Shown piece by piece: positions 1 to 6,377 of a stretch of DNA of 10,180 nt (position 1 is its first letter; every line of letters starts with the position of its first letter). The stretch is from SHAN690 sp040905305 (lineage in GTDB: Bacteria > Bacteroidota > Bacteroidia > Flavobacteriales_G > Salibacteraceae). The notes under the pieces are model-generated. The model saw only the letters and a program-made list of their open reading frames with translations. It had not been told where the DNA came from and made no database searches. The position numbers and the translations under genes were made by a program. The stretch covers positions 1-10,180 of the forward strand of contig JBBDRU010000058.1 of NCBI GenBank assembly GCA_040905305.1. The letters run 5' to 3'.

Positions 1-7
1 GTGTTTT

Positions 8-171
8 CAACCACAAAAGTGATGCAGCAAACTGGGGCTTTTTACATGGAAACTAAGCAAACATGAGGCGGGCGGTGGTTTCCGCAAGCTTGGTTTTTCA
101 TGGCTATATTTGTCGTAAACTGACAGTGAAAAGCTTCGAAAAGCCCTACGTTTCTTAGCTGCGGCACGTTG
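8..171. repeat. Nested imperfect inverted-repeat element (attC- or MITE-like fold)
   Basis: Several complementary arms are nested in order: CAAC 8-11 with GTTG 168-171; GCAGC 24-28 with GCTGC 158-162; GGGCTTTT 35-42 with AAAAGCCC 139-146; AAGCTT plus TTCA (86-91, 97-100) with TGAAAAGCTT 127-136. A side hairpin is formed by GGAAAC 48-53 and GTTTCC 78-83. The whole stretch could fold into one long bulged cruciform that ends 13 bases before the next start codon. The CAAC/GTTG outer pair recalls integron attC cores, but the GTTRRRY and RYYYAAC consensus is not met. A miniature transposable element or a structured leader are alternatives. The arms are visible in the sequence; the function is not known. 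Confidence 0.55.
105..112 (+). promoter_or_regulatory. Candidate Bacteroidota -7 promoter element
   Basis: TATATTTG is an exact match to the Bacteroidota -7 consensus TAnnTTTG and lies about 70 bases before the ATG at 185. A TTG at 90-92 is too close to be the usual -33 partner, so the match may be chance. It sits inside the inverted-repeat element. Confidence 0.25.
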
Positions 172-184
172 GCAGTATTTTGAA

Positions 185-920
185 ATGAACAGCGTGATAA
201 AAAAAATGTTAAGTGCAATCGTCTTGATCCTCATTATGACGATCAAAGTAATGGCGCAATCAACAGAAATCAATCAAGAATTCGAAAAAAAACTATTTTT
301 TTATTTCTCCTTTGACATTAATCGATGTGATTAATCCAGCACTTACACTTGGCTATGAACGTAAATTATCTCAAAAATATTCATTGCAAATCGAAGGAGG
401 TCCAATTTTGAAACACAGCCTCATTGGGTTTTTCTTCACAGGTTTAGGCTTTGGAACAAGAGATGCTTGGTGGAGAAACAAGGGATCAAAAATCCGAACT
501 GAGTTTAAATATTTTCCTGAAAAAGCTTTGGAGACGAAAGTAAAGCATTATTACTCAGTTGAACTGTTCATGACTCGAAATTCATCTAATGTTACACAAT
601 TATTTACGGTTTCAGATACAAGCTTTGACTATTCTTCTGAAGACGTAAAATTTGCAGGAGATGGCATTTACGATGATTTTTATATCCTTCATCGAAATCG
701 TTATGGAGTAAATTTTAAAATTGGGATTCAGGAATTCGATCAGAATAAAATCACCATAGATTCATCAGTTGGTGTTGGTATAGTTTACCAAACAGCAAAG
801 GAATCTGGTAGAACCAATGATAACGACAAACCCTTTCAAGGAAGTTGGCCATTTCTCAAACCTGGAAATCGAGTTTTGCCAACCCTTACTCTAGGAATTA
901 AGATTGGATTGAAAAAATAA
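185..920 (+). pseudogene. Secreted beta-barrel-like protein, split by a one-base frameshift
   Basis: The ATG at 185 opens a typical signal peptide: Lys-Lys at residues 6-7, a Leu/Ile/Val-rich core, and cleavage probable after Ala-Gln near residue 25. That frame stops at 332-334. The mature part lies in another frame (about 291-920). Removing one A from the A8 run at 285-292 joins them as ...EFEKNYFFISPLTLID..., giving about 244 residues. The mature part has alternating hydrophobic/polar strands (LTLGYERKL, YSLQIEGG) and ends in a strand-like TLTLGIKIGLKK. This resembles Bacteroidota outer-membrane barrels of the DUF3575 kind, though the family is not certain. A TTG at 312 could start only a signal-less 202-aa product. 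The extra A may be a real mutation, a sequencing error, or a slippage site. A structured repeat precedes it and an IS remnant follows. Confidence 0.7.
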
Positions 921-946
921 AAACTGCTCACAACAACTAAGGCTTC

Positions 947-966
947 GTTGCGTCCGTAGGACGAAC
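947..966. repeat. Short hairpin after the barrel gene
   Basis: CGTCC 951-955 pairs with GGACG 959-963 around the loop GTA, and GTT 947-949 pairs with AAC 964-966 across a one-base bulge. It begins 27 bases after the stop at 920 and just before the transposase remnant. No T tract follows on the plus strand, so it is not a standard intrinsic terminator. It may mark the boundary of the inserted element. Confidence 0.4.
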
Positions 967-993
967 AATGAGGCCGAAATCAGAACCCATTGT

Positions 994-1386
994 ATGGATG
1001 ACACCATCGAATCCCACAACCCGGTTCGAGTGATTGATGCCTTTGTAGATAGCCTGCCACTGGAGAAGTTTGGATTTCGGGTTGAATGCAAAGAAGTGGG
1101 GCGTACGGCATATCATCTATCAGACCTGCTGAAACTTTATATTTATGGCTACCAAAACAGCCTTCGGTCTTCACGCAAACTCGAAACAGAGTGCAAGCGC
1201 AACATCGAATTGTTTTGGCTTTTGAAAGGTTTGAAACCCGATCATCACACCATCAATCGCTTCCGAAAAAACAATCCGAAGCCCTGAGCAGATCAAAGCT
1301 GCATTCTTCCCGAAAAACACATCTACACCTCTCTAAAAGCTCTAAAACAGTTCATACAGAGCCTTTTTAAGCCTCAATTCCTTTTT
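994..1386 (+). pseudogene. IS1182-family transposase remnant
   Basis: The first 97 codons (994-1287) match the N-terminal domain of IS1182-type DDE transposases. The HNPVRVIDAFVDSLPLEKFGF-like segment (residues 8-28) is followed by YHLSDLLKLYIYGYQN, then RSSRKLETECKRNIELFWLL, and KPDHHTINRFRKNNPKP before a stop at 1285-1287. Intact members are over 400 residues, so the catalytic core is absent. The first few residues upstream of the ATG also look lost. Just past the stop, another frame reads EQIKAAF, which suggests a small indel. The original frame then stays open to 1452 and contains ALKQFIQSLF at about 1336-1365, a pattern repeated in degenerate form near 2185-2216. I infer a transposase with its middle deleted. 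It cannot be functional as it stands. Confidence 0.8.
1344..1385 (+). repeat. Diverged direct repeat, copy A
   Basis: This 42-base stretch matches 2191-2233 in about 34 of 43 aligned columns by eye, with one gap. Both copies translate to a similar peptide, LKQFIQSLF here and LKQLMHSLF in copy B. It lies in the tail of the transposase remnant and left of the toxin-antitoxin pair. Confidence 0.55.
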
Positions 1387-1461
1387 CAAAACTTCTTTCA
1401 GGTTTTTAGGAATCAACCAACCAATTACTTACTTTTGACGTTAGTATTGTAAGGCGTTATT

Positions 1462-1743
1462 ATGATCAAGTCTTTTGGGTCGAAGGAAACGGAGAAAATT
1501 TGGAATGGTGAACGAGTCAAGAAACTCCCGCTAGAGGTTCAAAAGATCGGCAGACGAAAACTCAGGATGATCAACAATTCAGTAGATATTGATGACCTGA
1601 GAATTCCTCCTTCTAACCGACTTGAAAAATTGTCGGGAAAATTGAACGACTTCTACTCTGTTAGAGTGAATCGTCAATGGAGAGTAATTTTCCAATGGAA
1701 TAACGGAAACGCATTTGAAGTTCAAATTCTAGATTATCATTGA
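1462..1743 (+). CDS. higB: HigB-type RelE/ParE-superfamily toxin
   Basis: This 93-residue protein has the length and C-terminal signature of HigB (GraT/RelE-fold) toxins. RLEKLSGKLNDFYSVRVNRQWRVIFQW at about residues 53-79 ends in VQILDYH at the very C-terminus. Family members are mRNA interferases, mostly ribosome-dependent, that cleave transcripts during translation and inhibit growth until the partner antitoxin neutralises them. The basic residues expected for RNA contact (R68, R71, R74) are present and the frame is intact, so the toxin may be active. The ATG at 1462 is the natural start. The antitoxin gene begins one base after the stop, the toxin-first order typical of higBA. The pair sits between insertion-sequence relics, which suits acquisition by transfer. 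Regulation by the antitoxin is expected from the family; I see no clear operator. Confidence 0.9.
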   Translation: MIKSFGSKETEKIWNGERVKKLPLEVQKIGRRKLRMINNSVDIDDLRIPPSNRLEKLSGKLNDFYSVRVNRQWRVIFQWNNGNAFEVQILDYH

Positions 1744-1744
1744 T

Positions 1745-2044
1745 ATGAGTCGATTAGTAAATATTCACCCTGGAGAAATTCTCAAAGAAGAGTTTCTCAT
1801 CCCTTTGGAGATTTCAGCATATAAACTCTCTAAAGACATTGGTATTCCTCAAACCAGAATCAGCCAAATCCTTAAGAAAAAAAGAAGGATTACTGCTGAT
1901 ACTGCTATCCGCTTGAGTAAATACTTTGGCAACTCTGCCAAATTTTGGTTGGGTTTACAAGATGATTTTGATCTTGAAGAGGAACGATTGAACAAACAAA
2001 AAGAGTTCAATCAAATTAAAAGTTTGGAAAAGAACGCTGCCTAA
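1745..2044 (+). CDS. higA: HigA-type antitoxin, XRE-family helix-turn-helix
   Basis: This 99-residue protein starts with the HigA/VapI signature NIHPGEILKEEFL (residues 6-18). An XRE helix-turn-helix follows at about 25-62: AYKLSKDIGIPQTRISQIL and ADTAIRLSKYFGNSAKFWLGLQ. The C-terminal part is charged and coil-prone. In the family it binds and blocks HigB and represses the shared promoter through its helix-turn-helix. The start is one base beyond the higB stop, so translational coupling is likely. Length and motifs are complete with no sign of decay, in contrast to the transposase pieces on either side. The identity as HigA-family is firm; its cognate relation to the upstream toxin follows from position and family. 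Confidence 0.92.
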   Translation: MSRLVNIHPGEILKEEFLIPLEISAYKLSKDIGIPQTRISQILKKKRRITADTAIRLSKYFGNSAKFWLGLQDDFDLEEERLNKQKEFNQIKSLEKNAA

Positions 2045-2190
2045 CATGGGGTAACTGATGTGCAATCCTGCTATTCGCCTTAAAACGACATCAAATGAGC
2101 CTTTATTCTTTGCATAAATTGGGCATGGTTCTTTCCTTCAGCCTGCCATAAATGTTGTATTTATGGACATATTCGCTCAACTGAAAGTTT

Positions 2191-2233
2191 AAAACAGCTC
2201 ATGCATAGCTTGTTTTAAGTCTCAACTTCTTTT
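2191..2233 (+). repeat. Diverged direct repeat, copy B
   Basis: This partner of 1344-1385 lies within a short open frame that reads GHIRSTESLKQLMHSLF and then stops at 2216-2218. The shared peptide pattern suggests that both copies come from the C-terminal end of related transposase genes. That origin is inferred. Confidence 0.5.
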
Positions 2234-2251
2234 ATTCGCATTTTCGTTTCG

Positions 2252-2297
2252 CTCACAATCAAGCTCAATTTGAGTTTTTTTAAGGGTGGGTTGTGAG
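2252..2297. repeat. Inverted repeat CTCACAA / TTGTGAG
   Basis: CTCACAA at 2252-2258 is the exact reverse complement of TTGTGAG at 2291-2297. Between them lies CTCAATTTGAG followed by T7, a small terminator-like hairpin. The same CTCACAAC octamer occurs at 927-934 next to the transposase remnant, so these could be remains of insertion-sequence ends. Confidence 0.4.
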
Positions 2298-2364
2298 ATG
2301 AGCTGACGTTCTGCCTCATGCAAAAAAAAAAACGAGTGCAAAACTTACCTTCTATAACCTAACT

Positions 2365-2388
2365 AGGGTAAATTGTTATTTTCACCCT
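2365..2388. repeat. Small hairpin AGGGT / ACCCT
   Basis: AGGGT 2365-2369 pairs with ACCCT 2384-2388, and AA/TT pairs inside it after one mismatch, leaving an eight-base loop. No T tract follows. The role is unknown; an operator half-site pair is possible. Confidence 0.3.
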
Positions 2389-2573
2389 TGATCAAGACGC
2401 AGGTGTAAAATTAATGCTCGTTACCTGAATCATAAATTGATGAACATTTTAGAAAACTAAAAAGCACGAAAGCCTGATCAAATAACTTCCTCTGCACCTT
2501 TATAAAAGCTTTTGTCAACCGCTTCAGCGGGTAAGCATTTGAGAAGAAAGGCCCTGTCTGTACTTTGCCTTCA

Positions 2574-2594
2574 AAACGTAAATAGGTTACGTTT
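2574..2594. repeat. Perfect 8-bp hairpin upstream of the polymerase gene
   Basis: AAACGTAA 2574-2581 and TTACGTTT 2587-2594 form a perfect stem with a five-base loop. A T8 run follows at 2602-2609 after a seven-base spacer. It lies 165 bases before the polymerase start. It could be an operator or a weak plus-strand terminator; the spacer makes a standard terminator less likely. Confidence 0.4.
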
Positions 2595-2758
2595 CGGGTG
2601 CTTTTTTTTGTGTAAAAAACTGATAATAAATGGTTGTGATTTTAGTGAAAGTGTTAAAAACAATATACAGAAAAGGCAGCGGTGGATGAACAATGACCTT
2701 TTAACTTCGTTTCCTCGTCCCGTTATAGTCCTGACTTGAATGACCAAACCCGCTTGAC

Positions 2759-5700
2759 TTGCTTTTAAATACCCATACATATTACTCCTTTAAATTCGGC
2801 ACATGGAAACCCGAAGACCTCGTTAAACAGGCGATTGAATGGGATTATGACCATGTTTGCATTACCGATATCAATACTACTTCTGCGTGCCTGGACAGCA
2901 TGCGTTTGGGGCAGAAGCATGGCCTGAAAATAGTTCCCGGAGTGGATTTTAGAAATGGCGTGCAACAACAGTTTGTGGCCATAGCAAAGAGCAACAAAGG
3001 CTTTGAAAACATCAATCGTTATTTGACAAAGTATTTGCGAAGCGGTAAAGTCTTTCCTGATCAGGCGCCCCAACTCGAGGATGTGGCCATTATTTATCCA
3101 TTTGTGAAAGCCAAAACGCTTGGCTGTTCCCTGCCTTCCGATCATTATTACGGCATTTCACCTCAAGATATTTCCCGGTTGCAGTTTTCAGACGTGCGTC
3201 ACAGACCTGAGCTTTTGCTGGCCATGCCTACTGTGTCATTTCGCAGCAAACGCGATTTTAACGCCCATCGACTCCTGCGTGCGATAGACAATAATTGCCT
3301 GCTCAGTAAGTTGCCCCCAACTGAGCAAGGCGATCCGCGTCACGTGCTCATGCCTAAGCAAGAGCTGGTCGCACATTATGATGTATTTCCTGAACTGCTT
3401 GAAAACACACGACAATTGCTAGTGCAATGCACCGTATCTTTTCGTTTTGGTGATGCTGTTCCAACTCAAAACAAAGCCACTTACACCGGCAGTGAGCAAG
3501 GCGATTATGAATTGATCACCAAACTCTGCGAAGAAAACCTGCCTTATCGTTATCCCAACCTAAACGATGATATTACAGCGCGCATTGAAAAGGAGTTGGA
3601 AATCATTCGCGAGCGTGGGTTTCTCTCTTATTTTTTGATCAATTGGGACATTGTAAGTTATGCGCGCAGCAAAGGTTATTTCTATGTTGGAAGGGGTAGT
3701 GGAGCCAACAGTGTTATTGCTTATTTGCTCAGGATCACAGACGTTGATCCGATTGATCTTGACCTTTATTTTGAGCGATTTATCAATATCTATCGCAGAA
3801 ATCCTCCTGATTTTGATATTGACTTTTCATGGACCGACCGTGATGATGTGACGCGCTATATTTTCAAACGATTTGAAAACGTGGCATTATTAGCCACTTA
3901 CAATACTTTTCAGTTTCGAGCGGTGGTGCGCGAGTTAGGAAGGGTGTTTGGCTTGCCAAAGCAAGAGATTGATAAATTAGCCAGCGGTAAAGAAGTGGTT
4001 GGTGAACTCGATAAACTCTCTCAACTGGTGTTGAAGTACGGGGCACTTATTCAGGACTTCCCAAGTCATTTGAGCATCCATGCCGGAGGTGTGATCATTT
4101 CTGAAAAACCGATTGAGTATTATTCGGCTACGCATTTACCTCCAAAAGGATTTCCTACCACGCAGTTTGACATGGTTGTGGCAGAAGATGTTGGCTTGCA
4201 CAAATTTGATATTCTCAGTCAGCGCGGATTAGGTAAAATTAAAGATGCGGTGAAAATCGTGAATAAAAACAACCCTGTTGACCCGATTGATATTCATGAC
4301 CTTGCGCGTTTCAAGCAAGATGAAAAGGTAAAAGAGATGCTGCGAAGTGGCAAAGCCATAGGTTGTTTTTATGTAGAGTCACCGGCCATGCGCATGCTGC
4401 TTCAAAAATTAAAAGTGGATGACTATTTGGGCTTGGTTGCAGCTAGCTCCATCATCAGGCCTGGAGTGGCAAAATCGGGCATGATGCGTGAATACATCAA
4501 ACGGTTTCGCAATCCCGAAGAGCGTAAAAAAGCACACCCTGTGATGTTAGAGATCATGCCCGATACTTTCGGGGTCATGGTATATCAGGAAGATGTGATC
4601 AAAGTGGCCCATTATTTTGCCGGGCTGACACTCGGAGAAGCGGATGTGTTGCGCAGAGGCATGAGCGGTAAATACCGATCGCGCCAGGAGTTTGATCAAG
4701 CACGTGATGCTTTTTTTGAGAAAGCACAAGCCAGGGGATATCCCTATGAAATGGTGGCAGAAGTATGGCGCCAAACCGAAAGTTTTGCAGGCTATGCTTT
4801 TGCTAAAGGTCATTCGGCTTCTTATGCTGTTGAAAGCTACCAGTCATTGTTTTTAAAAGCCCATTATCCGCTTGAATACATGGTTGCCACGCTCAATAAT
4901 TCGGGAGGGTTTTACTGTCCTGAGTTTTATGTGCATGAAGCACGCATGCACGGTGGTGATATTCAGGCACCTTGCGTAAATCGAAGTGAAGCAGGCGCAA
5001 TTGTTGAGGGAAATACCATTTATCTTGGGCTGGCATTTGTGAAAGACATGGAAGACAAAACTGTTATCCGGATTGCACAGGCGAGGTCAGAAGGTGGTGT
5101 TTTTAAGTCTTTAGCCGATTTTGTGGAGCGCATACCGACAGGCATTGAACAGGTAACCACTTTGGTGAAAGTAGGGGCTTTTCGTTTTACAGGAAAAAGC
5201 AAGAAGGAGCTGATGTGGGAAGCACACCTTATGTTATCAAAAACCAAAGAACGCTCCGTTGTACCAAAACTTTTTACAGAAAAGACAAAATCGTTTGAGT
5301 TTCCCGCGTTTTATACGGCACCGCTGGAAGAAGCTTATGATCAAATGGAGTTGCTGGGCTATCCGCTGTGCGATCCATTTTCCTTGCTGGCACGCCCACC
5401 AAAGGGAGGAGTGCTTACTGCTGATTTAAAAGAGTTTTTGAACCAGACGGTTGTAGCTTATGGTTATGTAGTGGCCGTCAAAGACACTAAAACCGCTGGT
5501 GGTGATCGCATGCATTTTGGCACCTTTCTCGATCGTCAGGGCTTTTTTATCGATACGGTGCATTTCCCTAATGTGGCGAAAAAATTTCCTTTTCGGGGTC
5601 GGGGAGTTTATCGCATCATAGGCCAGGTTGCTGAGGAGTTTGGTTTTTATAGCATTGAAGTAAGTGAAATGTATAAAGAAGAAATGATTGAAGACCCGCG

Positions 5701-5827
5701 TTACAGCGAAGAGGTCAACCCAAAAAAAATGGAGCAGAAGCATCATAAATCAGCGCGAGAACCTATGGTCAGCACAGTCAATCATAACAAGAACGCGCGG
5801 TATTTTGAAAAGAATCGGAAGGCTTGA
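2759..5827 (+). CDS. dnaE: Alternative DNA polymerase III subunit alpha (DnaE2/ImuC-like)
   Basis: This 1022-residue C-family polymerase is complete. An N-terminal PHP domain (about 3-210) is degenerate: the usual HxH is NTH at 4-6 and the TDH motif is TDI near 37, so metal-dependent proofreading is unlikely. The palm carries PPDFDIDF (349-356) and KFDIL (about 482-486), giving the three aspartates D351, D353 and D484 expected for catalysis. The fingers include RPGVAKSG (567 on) and GYAFAKGHSASYA (678 on). A helix-hairpin-helix region (about 740-810) and an OB fold (about 895-970) follow. The length is well below the replicative alpha subunit and fits the error-prone class acting in lesion bypass. 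The start is TTG; the frame is closed at 2741-2743 and no ATG occurs until codon 48. No imuA, imuB or dinB lies beside it here. It converges on the next gene, 10 bases away. Confidence 0.93.
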   Translation: MLLNTHTYYSFKFGTWKPEDLVKQAIEWDYDHVCITDINTTSACLDSMRLGQKHGLKIVPGVDFRNGVQQQFVAIAKSNKGFENINRYLTKYLRSGKVFPDQAPQLEDVAIIYPFVKAKTLGCSLPSDHYYGISPQDISRLQFSDVRHRPELLLAMPTVSFRSKRDFNAHRLLRAIDNNCLLSKLPPTEQGDPRHVLMPKQELVAHYDVFPELLENTRQLLVQCTVSFRFGDAVPTQNKATYTGSEQGDYELITKLCEENLPYRYPNLNDDITARIEKELEIIRERGFLSYFLINWDIVSYARSKGYFYVGRGSGANSVIAYLLRITDVDPIDLDLYFERFINIYRRNPPDFDIDFSWTDRDDVTRYIFKRFENVALLATYNTFQFRAVVRELGRVFGLPKQEIDKLASGKEVVGELDKLSQLVLKYGALIQDFPSHLSIHAGGVIISEKPIEYYSATHLPPKGFPTTQFDMVVAEDVGLHKFDILSQRGLGKIKDAVKIVNKNNPVDPIDIHDLARFKQDEKVKEMLRSGKAIGCFYVESPAMRMLLQKLKVDDYLGLVAASSIIRPGVAKSGMMREYIKRFRNPEERKKAHPVMLEIMPDTFGVMVYQEDVIKVAHYFAGLTLGEADVLRRGMSGKYRSRQEFDQARDAFFEKAQARGYPYEMVAEVWRQTESFAGYAFAKGHSASYAVESYQSLFLKAHYPLEYMVATLNNSGGFYCPEFYVHEARMHGGDIQAPCVNRSEAGAIVEGNTIYLGLAFVKDMEDKTVIRIAQARSEGGVFKSLADFVERIPTGIEQVTTLVKVGAFRFTGKSKKELMWEAHLMLSKTKERSVVPKLFTEKTKSFEFPAFYTAPLEEAYDQMELLGYPLCDPFSLLARPPKGGVLTADLKEFLNQTVVAYGYVVAVKDTKTAGGDRMHFGTFLDRQGFFIDTVHFPNVAKKFPFRGRGVYRIIGQVAEEFGFYSIEVSEMYKEEMIEDPRYSEEVNPKKMEQKHHKSAREPMVSTVNHNKNARYFEKNRKA

Positions 5828-5837
5828 AAACCAAAGG

Positions 5838-6371
5838 CTAAGTCGGTAATTTTTTTAATTCCAGGAGCATATTCTTTGCCCGGGCTTTGATGCCGCTTGA
5901 CTCAGCTTCAGGAATAGATCTGAGCAGCAGGGCGAGTTCATGTCGCAATTCAGGGTAGGGCTTTGCAATATTAAACGCAGCTTGTATGGCGTGTGCTCTG
6001 GCGGCAATCGCATAAATAGGAGAGGGAATTATTCTGATCGCATGATCATAAACATATCCCGATATTTCTTCATCGATGTTGAGCACGGAGAGCGTTTTCC
6101 ATAGATCGCGCTGTACACTTGGGTGTTGGGTTGTTTTTAACAACTCCCATAGGTTTAGCTGCCCCTTTGCGCCAAGGTGAGGAAAGGATGAAAAATAATG
6201 ACTCATTACCCATGATAGATACCAGTTTGAAGGGTGGGGCAATGTTTTGATGGCAGCAACAAAATCATCGACAACAAAGTGCTCTTTGGCCATTTGAGTT
6301 ACCCAATGCGCTACGCGTTCTTTAGAACGATTTTTTTTCAGGTCTTCTGCTATTGCTATTGGATCGATCAA
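5838..6371 (-). CDS. HEAT-like helical-repeat protein of unknown function
   Basis: I do not recognise a named family with certainty. The 177-residue product is almost entirely helical, with repeated pairs of amphipathic helices (for example DDFVAAIKTLPHPSNWYLSWVMSHYF and NLWELLKTTQHPSVQRDLWKTL), as in small HEAT-like proteins common in Bacteroidota. No signal peptide or membrane segment is seen, so it is probably cytoplasmic, perhaps a protein-binding scaffold. It is the last gene of a three-gene minus-strand operon, starting six bases after the AMP nucleosidase stop, so the two are probably translationally coupled. The start is a TTG at 6371; the frame is closed at 6378-6380 by the previous gene's own stop, and the next Met is at residue 27. 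Function is unknown; a link to purine metabolism rests only on position. Confidence 0.75.
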   Translation of the reverse strand: MIDPIAIAEDLKKNRSKERVAHWVTQMAKEHFVVDDFVAAIKTLPHPSNWYLSWVMSHYFSSFPHLGAKGQLNLWELLKTTQHPSVQRDLWKTLSVLNIDEEISGYVYDHAIRIIPSPIYAIAARAHAIQAAFNIAKPYPELRHELALLLRSIPEAESSGIKARAKNMLLELKKLPT

Positions 6372-6377
6372 AGGGGT

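Larger units (their letters stand above)
2045..2758. other. Gene-poor region between higA and the polymerase gene
   Basis: I see no credible intact gene in these 714 bases. They hold a degenerate transposase-like tail (copy B of the direct repeat, 2191-2233), several short inverted repeats, an A11 run at 2322-2332 and a T8 run at 2602-2609. The one plus-strand open frame (2512-2739) has no recognisable family features. The composition is AT-rich and the area looks like insertion debris merging into the leader of the polymerase gene. Confidence 0.6.

Noticed and set aside
8..171. Genuine integron attC site
   Set aside because: The outer CAAC/GTTG pair fits, but the full GTTRRRY and RYYYAAC cores do not, no integrase is in view, and no second matching site follows the gene. 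It is kept only as a possible relative.
7..273. Minus-strand 88-codon open frame at the left edge
   Set aside because: It runs through the inverted-repeat element and opposite the signal peptide, and shows only low-complexity content.
891..1174. Minus-strand open frames opposite the transposase remnant
   Set aside because: They mirror the IS1182 coding frame, which has clear family motifs; they show none of their own.
2038..2170. attC-like site starting at the higA stop (GCCTAAC)
   Set aside because: GCCTAAC fits the RYYYAAC core, but I found no matching GTTRRRY partner within the next 130 bases.
2512..2739. 75-codon open frame before the polymerase gene
   Set aside because: It has no recognisable family or signal features, spans the hairpin and T8 run, and lies in AT-rich insertion debris. 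Its composition does not look coding.
5820..5845. Separate terminator between the polymerase and helical-repeat genes
   Set aside because: Only 10 bases lie between the two convergent stops and no hairpin with a T tract is visible.
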